From CAYTQK01 sp964439745 (GTDB lineage: Bacteria; Desulfobacterota; Desulfobacteria; Desulfobacterales; Desulfosudaceae): a DNA stretch of 23,297 nucleotides. A model generated the notes under the pieces. It ran no database searches and was not told where the DNA came from. It saw only the letters and a list, made by a program, of their open reading frames with translations. The stretch spans positions 1-23,297 of the forward strand of contig CAYTQK010000011.1 in the NCBI GenBank assembly GCA_964439745.1, in the 5' to 3' direction. Of this stretch, positions 15,541 through 23,297 are shown piece by piece. The position numbers were made by a program, and so were the translations under genes. The first letter of the stretch is position 1, and each line of letters begins with the position of its first letter.

Positions 15541-15578
15541 AAAAAAAAGGCTGGAACCGCCTTTCGGCGGTTCCAGCC
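15541..15578 (-). terminator. Strong rho-independent terminator of the crotonase gene
   Basis: A perfect 13-bp stem (15549-15561 with 15566-15578) closes on a 4-base loop. On the minus strand it is followed directly by eight T's (15548-15541), a textbook terminator about 30 bases past the crotonase stop. On the plus strand a T-run follows ten bases after the stem, so it may also end the exchanger transcript. Confidence 0.93.
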
Positions 15579-15608
15579 GGAGAATGAATTTTTTTGCGGA
15601 TACCTGTC

Positions 15609-16379
15609 TTATTCTCCCTTGAACACCGGATCCCGTTTTTCGAAAAAGGCGGTAAACCCTTCCACGGCGTCCTGGGAGCCGGACACCAGCTTGGTGCCTT
15701 CCAGTTCCGCCTTGAGACCCTCGTCAAAGCCCCAGTCAATCCCGGTAGCCACGGCTTTCAGCACGCTGGCCACGCCCAGCGGCGGGCGGTTAACCAGTTT
15801 TGAAGCCATCTCGCGGGCCTCGTCCAGGAGCTTGTCAGCGGCGCAGACCTTGTCGACCAGGCCGATCTGGAAGGCTTCTTCAGCGGTCAGCCGCTTGCTG
15901 AACAGCATCAGTTCCAGCGCCCGGGACCGCCCCACCAGCACGGTCATACGCTGGGTGCCGCCCCAGCCGGGGATAATGCCCAGGTTCAATTCCGTCAGAC
16001 CGATCTTGGCCTTGGGCGCGTCCGACATTAAACGGAAGTGACAGGCCAGCGCCAGTTCACAGCCGCCGCCAAAGGCGAACCCGTTTACCGCGGCGATGAC
16101 CGGTTTGGTGTAGCGAAAGATCTTGGCCCAGACCCGCTGTCCTTCTTCACCGGCCTTGGCCGCGTTGGCGGCGTCGCTGACGTCGAATCCGGCGGAAAAG
16201 GATTTTTCGCCGCTGCCGGTCAGAATAATCACGCGCACATCCTTGTTTTCCGCCAGCTCATCAAACGCCTTTTCCATCTCCTGGATGGTGGCCAGGTTGA
16301 CGGAATTCACCGGCGGACGATTAATGGTAACGGTCGCGATGGAATTTTCAATTTGGATATCCAGATTTTCATACGCCAT
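15609..16379 (-). CDS. Enoyl-CoA hydratase/isomerase (crotonase) family protein
   Basis: This 256-residue protein of the crotonase fold hydrates 2-enoyl-CoA or does related acyl-CoA chemistry. The oxyanion-hole segments are SFSAGFD (60-66) and NGFAFGGGCE (99-108). Both catalytic glutamates of true hydratases are present: E108 in GGGCELA and E130 in LTELNLGIIPGWGGTQ. It is probably a functional hydratase of fatty-acid, branched-chain or aromatic acid breakdown; the chain-length preference cannot be read. A strong AAAGGAG precedes the ATG. A candidate promoter is at 16435-16462, so it is probably a single-gene transcript ending at the 15541-15578 terminator. Confidence 0.92.
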   Translation of the reverse strand: MAYENLDIQIENSIATVTINRPPVNSVNLATIQEMEKAFDELAENKDVRVIILTGSGEKSFSAGFDVSDAANAAKAGEEGQRVWAKIFRYTKPVIAAVNGFAFGGGCELALACHFRLMSDAPKAKIGLTELNLGIIPGWGGTQRMTVLVGRSRALELMLFSKRLTAEEAFQIGLVDKVCAADKLLDEAREMASKLVNRPPLGVASVLKAVATGIDWGFDEGLKAELEGTKLVSGSQDAVEGFTAFFEKRDPVFKGE

Positions 16380-16434
16380 AATCTTTCTCCTTTACCCTTT
16401 ATTTATTGGACGATTTGCCGGAACGAAAAAATAA

Positions 16435-16462
16435 ATACTATCAACTCAATCACGCAAGTCAA
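16435..16462 (-). promoter_or_regulatory. Candidate sigma-70 promoter for the crotonase gene
   Basis: On the minus strand TTGACT (16462-16457) and TAGTAT (16440-16435) are spaced by 16 bases within an AT-rich stretch, about 55 bases upstream of the ATG. Confidence 0.55.
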
Positions 16463-16682
16463 GGGCAATATCCCGGGCGGGTCTTTTGGCCGCTCCGAGC
16501 AGCCTGACGGTTGTGGAAACAGGCCCGCCGCCTTGCACCGCGGCGATTTTCTGGTCTTCACCTCCCGGGACATCCGGCTGCTCGACTGGCTGAAACGAAA
16601 ACACCACTGGGCCTATCATTTCCTCATGAAGCAGGCCCAGAAATTATTTGCCACCCGCCGGAAGGCCATGAACCGGGAGTAA
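16463..16682 (+). pseudogene. Possible gene remnant or small coding fragment between the two acyl-CoA genes
   Basis: The 312-base gap 16380-16691 between the crotonase and synthetase genes has no complete gene. One plus-strand frame ending in TAA at 16682 reads like protein: FLVFTSRDIRLLDWLKRKHH, then WAYHFLMKQAQKL and FATRRKAMNRE. It is basic and amphipathic, with GC-rich third positions. No ATG with a ribosome site opens it; the frame continues upstream antisense to the crotonase gene, which is not credible. The family is not recognised. It could be the C-terminal scar of a lost gene or simply chance. Confidence 0.3.
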
Positions 16683-16691
16683 CCGGGTCTT

Positions 16692-18776
16692 TTATTCCAG
16701 AATAATGGAGGCGTCCACCGCCACCGGCCGGCCGGCCGCAACGACCAGGGGGTTCAGATCGATCTCCCGAATCCGCTCGCCGGCCGCGCCCAGCCGGCCC
16801 AGGCGCACCAGGATGTCGGCCAGGGCCGGCCGGTCCAGCGGCCGCTCCCCCCGGAACCCGTCCAGGATTTTCTGGGAACGTATCCGATTGATCAAGTCCA
16901 GGGCTTCCTCCATCGTCAGGGGGGCCAGCGCAAAGACCGTGTCGTCCAGCGCCTCGGCCAGTACCCCGCCCAGGCCAACCATGACACAGGGGCCGTGGCG
17001 GACATCCCGGACCAGACCGGCGATCAGCTCCACCCGGCCGGTGATTTGCTGTTGAACCAGCAGGCGGCCGCCACCCCCCATGGACTTGCACAGCGATTCC
17101 GCCGCCGCGCGGACGCCCGCGGTATCGCCCAGATGCAGCCGAACCAGGCCGGCCTCGGTTTTATGGACCAGTTCCGGCTGCAACCCCTTAACCACCACCG
17201 GAAATCCCATCTCTTCGGCCCGGTCGGCGGCCTCGTCGGGGCTATCGACCAGTGCTTCGGGTACGACCGGGATACCTGCCGTTTCCAGAATCTGCTTGGC
17301 TTCGTACTCATCCAGCACATGCCGACCGCCGGCGGCAGGCAGCCGCCGGATCGCCGCCGGAACGGCCTCGCCCCGGAATTCCCCGGAAACAATGCTCCCA
17401 CGACGGTTACGCTGATATCGGACCAACGCGTCCATGCAGGCAACAGCCCGGCCCAGTTCCCGATACACCGGCACACCCAGATCGCGCAGACTTTCCGCGA
17501 ATCCCCGGCGGGCGCGGTTGTCCCCGATGGCCCAGCAAAACAGCGGTTTGCCGGCTTTTGCGGCCAGATCCGCCAGCGGGGTCATATCCAGCTTCATCTG
17601 GCCGCCGAGAAAAACATGCATCAGGACCATATCCACCCCGGGATCGCTCAAAACCGCTTCGGCGCAGGTCAGATAGGTCTTGACCGGCCCGCTCTTTTCC
17701 ACGGCCGGCCAGAAATCCACCGGATGACCCACCGGCATCCAGTCCGGAAAGACCGGCTGCATCTTTGCCAGGGTGGCCGGCTGCAGCTCTGCCGGCCGCA
17801 GGCAACTGTCCTCCATCAGGTCAGTGGACAGGATACCGGCGCCGCCGCTGTATGTCAGCACGGCCACCCGCCCGGGATCGGCCGGCACAGGCTGCCGCGC
17901 CAGGGAAAAGGTGTTGCAGATATCGGCCATCTGCTTGAAGTCCTCGGCTTCGATCACCCCGGCCTGGGCCAGGATGCCGCTGCTTACCTGCCGGTCGCCG
18001 GCCATGCTGGCCGTGTGGCTGGCGGCCGCGCGGGCGCCGTGCTCGCTGCGCCCGCCCTTGACCACTACCACCGGCTTGTCCGACTGCCGGCACAACTTGA
18101 TGAACCGGCGGCCGTCGACCAGGTCTTCCAGGTAACACCCCACTACGCGGGTGGCCGGATCCGCCAGCAGCCAGGCCAGCAGATCGCACTCGTTGACATC
18201 CATCTTGTTCCCGATGGAACACACCCGGGCAAAGCCCATGCGGTCATTGCTCATCATATCCAAAAGAAAGCCGCCGGACAGCATACCGCTCTGAACGATC
18301 ATGGAAACACCACCGGAAATGAGACCGCCTTTGAGAATAGCCGGGGAAATAAACGAAAAAAAATGCCGGCCGGCGATATCGACCAGGCCGACGCAGTTGG
18401 GCCCCCATACCCGGACCCCGTTTACCCGGGCCCGCCCCAGGACCCGCGCCCGCCGGCCCCGGCCCTCGGCCCCGGTCCCGGCAAAACCGGCCGACTGGAT
18501 AATGATGCCCCGCACTCCCTTTTGACCGCACGCGGTGATAATGTCCGGGATACCGGCCGCGGGCACGAAAATCACGGCCATCTCCACGGGACCCGGGATT
18601 TCGGCCACCGAAGGGTAGCAGGGCAGCCCCAGGACCTCGCTATACTGCGGATTGACGGGATAGATTTGCCCATCGAAGCCGGTTTTGGCATTATGCACAA
18701 TGTTGTACCCGCCCTTGCCCTTGGTGGCCGAAGCGCCGATAATGGCGATCCCGGCGGGATTGAAAAAACACTCCAT
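16692..18776 (-). CDS. ADP-forming acyl-CoA synthetase (fused alpha-beta acetate–CoA ligase family)
   Basis: This 694-residue fused enzyme interconverts acyl-CoA, ADP and phosphate with the free acid, CoA and ATP. The alpha part has the CoA-binding Rossmann domain (IAIIGAS at 11-17, PVNPQY), GPNCVG (125-130) and the succinyl-CoA-ligase-like domain with the phospho-histidine H254 in ASHTASMAGD. The beta part is an ATP-grasp domain (about 485-694) with VVVKGLQPELVHKTEAG (second histidine H538), GLGGVLAEAL (601-610) and EIDLNPL (671-677). The ATG at 18776 is preferred because AAAGGAG lies directly upstream; an ATG 12 codons earlier has no such site. In anaerobes the enzyme often makes ATP from acyl-CoA; the acyl group is unknown. 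Confidence 0.9.
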   Translation of the reverse strand: MECFFNPAGIAIIGASATKGKGGYNIVHNAKTGFDGQIYPVNPQYSEVLGLPCYPSVAEIPGPVEMAVIFVPAAGIPDIITACGQKGVRGIIIQSAGFAGTGAEGRGRRARVLGRARVNGVRVWGPNCVGLVDIAGRHFFSFISPAILKGGLISGGVSMIVQSGMLSGGFLLDMMSNDRMGFARVCSIGNKMDVNECDLLAWLLADPATRVVGCYLEDLVDGRRFIKLCRQSDKPVVVVKGGRSEHGARAAASHTASMAGDRQVSSGILAQAGVIEAEDFKQMADICNTFSLARQPVPADPGRVAVLTYSGGAGILSTDLMEDSCLRPAELQPATLAKMQPVFPDWMPVGHPVDFWPAVEKSGPVKTYLTCAEAVLSDPGVDMVLMHVFLGGQMKLDMTPLADLAAKAGKPLFCWAIGDNRARRGFAESLRDLGVPVYRELGRAVACMDALVRYQRNRRGSIVSGEFRGEAVPAAIRRLPAAGGRHVLDEYEAKQILETAGIPVVPEALVDSPDEAADRAEEMGFPVVVKGLQPELVHKTEAGLVRLHLGDTAGVRAAAESLCKSMGGGGRLLVQQQITGRVELIAGLVRDVRHGPCVMVGLGGVLAEALDDTVFALAPLTMEEALDLINRIRSQKILDGFRGERPLDRPALADILVRLGRLGAAGERIREIDLNPLVVAAGRPVAVDASIILE

Positions 18777-18862
18777 TACCTCTCCTTTTTCATCGCAACA
18801 ATTCTCTGCCATACGCTGTTCTCAACCGGGCAACCCCTGCAAAAGCGGACGGACCGGCCGGG

Positions 18863-18892
18863 TTGATTTCTGCCGCCCCCATTATGTATCAT
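18863..18892 (+). promoter_or_regulatory. Candidate promoter for the NUDIX gene
   Basis: TTGATT (18863-18868) and TATCAT (18887-18892) are spaced by 18 bases, about 50 bases before the ATG, in the 166-bp divergent spacer shared with the acyl-CoA synthetase. Confidence 0.4.
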
Positions 18893-18942
18893 AGGATGGA
18901 AAAAAACTGAATACTCGGAAAACGGTGCCAAGGAGGCCAGTC

Positions 18943-19518
18943 ATGAGAATCCTGGATGTCCAGCAAAAAAGCGACCATCCTCATGTCAAGCTCTACAAAG
19001 CCACCTATCAGGATAAGACGGGCAAAAAACGTTCCTGGATGTTCGCCTCCCGGAAAAAGGTGCCCACCGCCCTGGAAAAAGAGAACACCCCGGATGCCGT
19101 AGTTATCGTACCCTATCACCTGGAGGAAGAAAAACTTGTCATCATCCGGGAGTACCGGGTGCCGCTGGGCGGCATGCAATACGGGTTTCCGGCCGGACTG
19201 GTAGACGCGGACGAGACCATTGAGACCACGGCGGCCCGGGAACTGTACGAAGAAACCGGGTTGCGCCTCGTCAGGATCCTCCGGCAAAGCCCGCTGATCT
19301 ACTCCTCCTCCGGCCTGACCGACGAATCCCTGGTGCTGGTCTTCGCGGAATGCCGGGGCCGGCCCACTTCCCGGCATACCGGTGACGCCGAAGACATCGC
19401 GGTGATCATGCTGACGCAGAAAGCGGCCATTGCTCTCCGGGAAAACCCCGATCTTTCATTTGATGTCAAGTCCTGGCTGGTCCTGGACACCTTTGCTGAA
19501 ACCGGCCGGATCGTCTGA
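18943..19518 (+). CDS. NUDIX hydrolase (ADP-ribose pyrophosphatase-like)
   Basis: This 191-residue protein has a complete Nudix box at residues 85-107: G, five residues, E91, seven residues, REL, then YEETGL, the Mg2+-binding helix. The N-terminal half has strands as in ADP-ribose and nucleoside-diphosphate-sugar pyrophosphatases (VVIVPYHL, LVIIREYRVPLGG, YGFPAGLVD), which hydrolyse NDP-X to NMP and P-X. The R-E-Y-R-V-P-L-G segment before the box favours the ADP-ribose or sugar-nucleotide group, but the substrate is not certain. The start at 18943 has AAGGAGG six bases upstream; an in-frame GTG at 18925 is less likely because it precedes that site. Confidence 0.9.
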   Translation: MRILDVQQKSDHPHVKLYKATYQDKTGKKRSWMFASRKKVPTALEKENTPDAVVIVPYHLEEEKLVIIREYRVPLGGMQYGFPAGLVDADETIETTAARELYEETGLRLVRILRQSPLIYSSSGLTDESLVLVFAECRGRPTSRHTGDAEDIAVIMLTQKAAIALRENPDLSFDVKSWLVLDTFAETGRIV

Positions 19519-19572
19519 GCTGGCACCGTGCCGGAACGGGGTCTTGCCGCGCGGCTGGTTTTTCCAATTGAC

Positions 19573-19602
19573 TTACTGCTGCAAATACGCAATGATTATA
19601 AT
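19573..19602 (+). promoter_or_regulatory. Candidate promoter for the GGDEF-EAL gene
   Basis: A perfect TATAAT (19597-19602) follows TTACTG (19573-19578) after 18 bases. It lies about 70 bases upstream of the ATG. Confidence 0.5.
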
Positions 19603-19669
19603 AATAAGGCGAGCAGGAAAAAAATTTACAGAGGCATATTTTCCCCATTAACAAAGTCCGTCACCGTTC

Positions 19670-21838
19670 ATGAAATCTTCGCCACCCATAAAAAATAAAA
19701 AGGAGCAGCGGCACAGCAAGCCGACAGAAGAAGCCCATAACCACCAGACAACCGAAGACATGGTGCGGGAAAGCGAGGAGCGCTATCGCCTCATCGTGGA
19801 AAATATACCGAATGCCGTCTTCATTCTGGGGGATGATTTTCGATTTCTTTACGCCAATGCCCGCTTCTGTGAATTAACCGGTTACGCCCCCAGCGAATTC
19901 ATCGGCCAGGATTTCCGTATTTTTCTGGACGGGGAGCATCGCAATTACGTGGCCAACATCTATCTGCTCCGTCAGAGCGGCCGCAAAGCGCCGGATTGCT
20001 ATGACTTCAGTTTTACCGACAAGCGCGGCCAGCGAAAAAAGGTCGAAATCCGGGCCACCACCGTTTCCACTGACCAGGGTCAAACGCTCACCATCTGTTT
20101 TCTCCTGGACATTACCGATCGGCAGAAGGCCGAAGAATCCCTGCGGCAGAGCGAGAAACGGTACCGCCTCATCCTGGATGAAATTCAGGACGCCTATTAT
20201 GAAGTGGATTTCAAGGGCGATTTTACTTTCATGAACCGGCAGATGTGCAATCTGCTGGGATATTCGGAAGACGAACTGCTCGGCAAAAACAACCGGGACT
20301 ACATGGACCAAACCAACGCCCGCCTGGTCTACCAGACCTTCAACCATGTTTTTCATACCGGGGAACCATCGGCCGGCTTTGACTGGAAACTGATCTGCAA
20401 GGACGGATCGGAACGATGGGTCAACGCCTCCATCTCGCTGATCAAGGACGAAAGAGGCGTCCGGCAGGGCTTCCGGGGAATCGTCCGGGATATCACCCGT
20501 CAGAAAGAGATGGAAAACGAACTGCACCGCATGGCCTATTATGACCCCCTGACCGGCCTGGCCAACCGTTCCCTGCTGAACGACCGGTTTCAAAAGGCCA
20601 TCGCCCGGGCCCACCGTTACGGCACCCTGTTGGCGGTTATGGTGGTGGACATGGACCACACCAAGGAAATCAACGACACCCTGGGCCATTCCGTCGGGGA
20701 CGAACTGATCCGCGGGGTGGGCCAACGTTTGAAGGCCTCGGTCCGGGAAAGCGACACCGTCTCCCGCACCGGTGGAGACGAGTTCGTCATCCTGGGGGAA
20801 GGCATCGAAACCAAAGAGGGCGCCTGGTCCCTGGGACAGAAACTGCTCGACAATGTCAGGGAAAAGCCCTTTGCCATCCAGGGAAACGATATCTTCCAGG
20901 AGATCAGCATCGGCTTCAGCCTCTATCCGCGGGACAGCCAGGACAAGGACACCCTCCTCAAGCAGGCGGACGTGGCCATGTACCACGCCAAGGAGTTCTA
21001 CAGTAAGACGCCACATCGATACAGCCCCCAGAATGACCTGCTCAGCTCCCAGTTTTCCCTGGCCCAGGAGCTGCGCAAGGCGGTGGAGAATAACGAGTTT
21101 ACCATTTTTTACCAGCCCCAGGTCGATCTGCAAAATTTTGAAGTGGTTGGCCTGGAGGCCCTGCTGCGCTGGAAACATCCCCGACAGGGTTATATTTCTC
21201 CGTCAGATTTTATTCCCATCCTGGAACGAACCGGCCTCATCCGGGCGGTCGGATTGCGGGTGGAAAAAAGCGTCTGCGCGCAGATTGCCCAGTGGAAACA
21301 GGCCAACCGCGACATTCCCCAGCGGACCATCAACTGCTGCGTCTATGAATTGAGCAACCCGGTTATGCTGGATGAGCTGCTGGCCACCATCAAGACCTAT
21401 GACATCGACCCCTCGCTGATCGGCATCGAAATCACCGAACGGGTGACCACCCGGAAAATCGAAGATGTGCGGCAGATTCTGCAGGCCCTGTCCGACCTGG
21501 GCATCACCATCCTGCTGGATGATTTCGGCACCGGTTATTCCTCTTTGAGCCTGCTGCAGCAGCTGCCCATTGATATCGTCAAGATCGACAAGTCCTTTAT
21601 CCATGCCATGTTTGACGACCAGTACAGCGCCTCCCTGGTACGGGCCATCATCACCATGTGCCACGAGACCGACAAGAAAGTAATGGCCGAGGGGATCGAA
21701 ACCGAGGAGCAGCTGCGCTACATGCAGTCCCTGAAATGTGACTACGGCCAGGGGTTTTTGTTCGGACGGCCGGCGCCGCTGGAAGAGCTGGCCCTTGATG
21801 ACAAGCTGCGCGACAAACTCAAACCGCTATCCCGGTAA
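19670..21838 (+). CDS. PAS–PAS–GGDEF–EAL cyclic-di-GMP signalling protein
   Basis: This 722-residue cytoplasmic protein has no membrane segment. Order: a polar N-terminal tail; PAS1 (about 35-150) and PAS2 (about 161-280), each ending in a PAC-like strand; GGDEF (about 288-450); EAL (about 465-715). The cyclase motif GGDEF (368-372) and the inhibitory site RESD (359-362), five residues before it, are intact. The EAL domain keeps GLEALLRW (E496), INCC, IEITE (586-590), DDFGTG (617-622), KIDKSF and AEGIETEEQ, so both making and breaking of c-di-GMP are possible. PAS ligands cannot be told. In the GGDEF helix the usual DxDxFK reads DMDHTK. No strong Shine-Dalgarno precedes the ATG. Confidence 0.94.
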   Translation: MKSSPPIKNKKEQRHSKPTEEAHNHQTTEDMVRESEERYRLIVENIPNAVFILGDDFRFLYANARFCELTGYAPSEFIGQDFRIFLDGEHRNYVANIYLLRQSGRKAPDCYDFSFTDKRGQRKKVEIRATTVSTDQGQTLTICFLLDITDRQKAEESLRQSEKRYRLILDEIQDAYYEVDFKGDFTFMNRQMCNLLGYSEDELLGKNNRDYMDQTNARLVYQTFNHVFHTGEPSAGFDWKLICKDGSERWVNASISLIKDERGVRQGFRGIVRDITRQKEMENELHRMAYYDPLTGLANRSLLNDRFQKAIARAHRYGTLLAVMVVDMDHTKEINDTLGHSVGDELIRGVGQRLKASVRESDTVSRTGGDEFVILGEGIETKEGAWSLGQKLLDNVREKPFAIQGNDIFQEISIGFSLYPRDSQDKDTLLKQADVAMYHAKEFYSKTPHRYSPQNDLLSSQFSLAQELRKAVENNEFTIFYQPQVDLQNFEVVGLEALLRWKHPRQGYISPSDFIPILERTGLIRAVGLRVEKSVCAQIAQWKQANRDIPQRTINCCVYELSNPVMLDELLATIKTYDIDPSLIGIEITERVTTRKIEDVRQILQALSDLGITILLDDFGTGYSSLSLLQQLPIDIVKIDKSFIHAMFDDQYSASLVRAIITMCHETDKKVMAEGIETEEQLRYMQSLKCDYGQGFLFGRPAPLEELALDDKLRDKLKPLSR

Positions 21839-21852
21839 GCGATCAGGCCGCC

Positions 21853-23028
21853 ATGACTGACAGGCACCGGCATCCGGCCGGAACCAACTGGTTTGAAGAA
21901 CACCCCCGCCGCACCCTCCTGGCGGTTGTTCTCGGCTTCAGCCTGATTTGCGGGCTGGTTTTCGGGGCCGTTTACCTGGCCTGGCTACGTCCGGCCCAAT
22001 CCCCGCCCCCCCTTTTTGACGCGGCCTTTACCTACCGCCGGTCCTCACCGGTATATCACCACGAATTTTCGGAAAACAAGACAGTTCCGGCCGCCGTCTG
22101 GGGGGAACGCCGTTATCCCCTGTACACCAATTCCCTCGGCTTCAAGGACGCTTCGCCGCGCCAGGTGCCCCTGGCGACCGAGGCCTACCGCCTGGTGTTC
22201 ATGGGCGACTCCTTTACCGAGGGCATTGGAATCGCCTATCCCGGCACCTTTGCCGGCCGCATCGCCGAGCGGCTGGCTTCCTGCGGGATCGAGGTTCTCA
22301 ATTCCGCGGCTGTCCCTTAGTCGCCCATCATCTACTGGCGCAAGACCAAATACCTGATCGAGGAGCTGGGCCTGGAGTTTTATGAGGTGATCGTTGTCCT
22401 GGATATCTCCGATTTCAGCGACGAGGCGGATTCCTACTACTTGGATGAAGCGGGCCAGGTTCAGAGCCTTCTGGTCACCGACAAAAAAACCACAAAAACA
22501 ATTGTCAGCCGCATCCGAAAAGAAAAAGCGGTGGATTCCATGGCCCGTTTCATGGGCATTCTGCAAGCCTATGCCCGGACGCCCCACTGGGAAACCGGCC
22601 GCTGGACCATCGACCAGAAGCTGTTTGACAAATACGGCCGGCCCGGCCTGCGGCAGATGGACCGCTACATGTCCCGTCTGAAGTCGCTGCTGGACACCCA
22701 TGGCATCCGCCTGACCGTAGCCGTCTATCCCTGGCCGCTCCAGCTGCAGGCCGGCGACCGCCGCTCCATACACAATGCCTACTGGCGCAACTGGTGCCGG
22801 CGGCACGGCGTGGAGTACATCGACTATTTTCCCGTCTTCTTCGAACAAATGAAGGAAAATTCCACGGCAGAGGTCATCGACGAATATTTCATCAACGGTG
22901 ACGCCCACTGGAACCGACAGGGCCACCGGCTGGTGGCCGATATTTTCTGCACCCGTTTTCTGAACCGCCATCCCTGCCCCGCCGCTGCGTCCTCATCCCA
23001 ATCGTTTCGTATATGCGCTTACCAATAA
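21853..23028 (+). pseudogene. SGNH/GDSL hydrolase-like gene interrupted by an in-frame TAG
   Basis: The frame runs from an ATG at 21853 to TAA at 23028 (391 codons) with one TAG at codon 156 (22318-22320). The two halves are in the same frame and together give a normal AlgX/AlgJ-like SGNH protein: cytoplasmic N-terminus, one membrane segment (about 21-45), then an outer domain with the nucleophile motif MGDSFTEG (S120) and GDAHWN (about D350, H352). Such proteins are O-acetylation or deacetylation partners of MBOAT acyltransferases in exopolysaccharide synthesis; no MBOAT is seen here. Just after the stop, SPIIYWRKTKYL reads on without loss, and relatives often have Tyr-Ser-Pro there, so TAG may replace a Tyr codon. 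The start is 14 bases after the GGDEF-EAL stop. The remnant halves would each lack part of the active site. Confidence 0.75.
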
Positions 23029-23118
23029 AAATAACCCTTCAGGTGCGTTGCCTTGCCGCCGCGCGCAACGCAACGTATGAAATCTCCGGGCCGACCACCC
23101 GGCCCTTTCGGAAAAACC

Positions 23119-23142
23119 GGATTTTATAATGAAATAAAATCC
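23119..23142. repeat. 9-bp perfect inverted repeat before the last gene
   Basis: GGATTTTAT and ATAAAATCC are separated by AATGAA. It lies 20 bases upstream of a TTGACA and about 90 bases after the SGNH stop. There is no T-run; it may be an operator or a weak bidirectional terminator. Confidence 0.4.
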
Positions 23143-23161
23143 CGTTCCCCGAAAATTAGCC

Positions 23162-23190
23162 TTGACAGGGCTCAGAAAAAATAGTAATTA
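23162..23190 (+). promoter_or_regulatory. Candidate promoter for the last gene
   Basis: A perfect TTGACA (23162-23167) is followed after 17 bases by TAATTA (23185-23190), a poor -10. A better TACAAT at 23198-23203 is too far away to pair with it. Confidence 0.35.
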
Positions 23191-23229
23191 ACTCGGATAC
23201 AATAAATAAACATACGCCAGAGACAAAAA

Positions 23230-23297
23230 ATGAAAAATATTCAGCTCATGATCAGCCTGTCGGGACGACTTACCAGCCCTGTCGCGGAAGTACTGCG
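23230..23297 (+). CDS. N-terminal 22 residues of an unidentified protein (cut by window edge)
   Basis: An ATG at 23230 opens a frame that stays open to the window end, reading MKNIQLMISLSGRLTSPVAE. AGAGA lies about 9 bases upstream and a promoter-like TTGACA is 63 bases upstream. Too little is visible to name a family. Confidence 0.5.
   Translation, partial: MKNIQLMISLSGRLTSPVAEVL

Noticed and set aside
16995..18866. Long plus-strand open frame (623 codons) opposite the acyl-CoA synthetase
   Set aside because: Antisense shadow of a protein with intact catalytic motifs; composition rich in His, Gln and Pro with no recognisable domain.
23053..23108. Terminators after the SGNH gene (GCGTTGC/GCAACGC and GGGCCG/CGGCCC)
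   Set aside because: The first has a long loop and no T-run; the second has a 6-bp stem but only three T's, so neither is convincing.

Overview
The window reads as an ordinary, dense chromosomal stretch from a GC-rich, Gram-negative bacterium. The best guess is an anaerobic Desulfobacterota (Desulfobacteraceae/Desulfosarcinaceae-like). That guess rests on the miaB–bifunctional nuclease neighbourhood with a DUF4911-type protein, the fused ADP-forming acyl-CoA synthetase, the LiuR-like MerR regulator and the GC-rich codon usage. It is family-level inference, not a sequence match. No phage, IS element, CRISPR array, rRNA or tRNA was found.

Layout. From 1 to 14.0 kb every gene is on the minus strand. 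In order of increasing coordinate: an MBL-fold hydrolase (cut by the window edge) behind a MerR regulator that has a palindrome at its own promoter; a tRNA-thiolation block (mtaB, mnmA) behind a PanE-type reductase; a second block (PHP phosphoesterase, DUF151 bifunctional nuclease, miaB, DUF4911 protein); a soluble multi-receiver hybrid histidine kinase directly behind elongation factor P; a TrpF-like TIM barrel; a membrane-anchored neutral-ceramidase-family protein; and an FkbM methyltransferase. After a 335-bp divergent intergenic region comes a plus-strand Na+/Ca2+ exchanger of the NCKX type. It is followed by two minus-strand acyl-CoA genes (crotonase and ADP-forming acyl-CoA synthetase). 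The last part is plus-strand: a NUDIX hydrolase, a PAS-PAS-GGDEF-EAL protein, an SGNH-hydrolase gene broken by an in-frame TAG, and the first 68 bases of another gene.

How the genes fit together. Four genes concern translation quality: MnmA (s2U34), MtaB (ms2t6A37), MiaB (ms2i6A37) and EF-P. The synthetase and crotonase could act together in acyl-CoA turnover, with ATP made or used by the synthetase. The kinase and the GGDEF-EAL protein are independent signalling proteins.

No clearly new multi-gene system is visible. The points most worth checking are the amber-interrupted SGNH gene, a TrpF-like protein that has lost the catalytic cysteine but kept the aspartate, an MnmA with a CxxC...C cysteine set, the palindrome at the MerR promoter, the overlapping FkbM–ceramidase pair, a plus-strand coding-like fragment near 16.5 kb, and a degenerate hexamer array near 15.5 kb.
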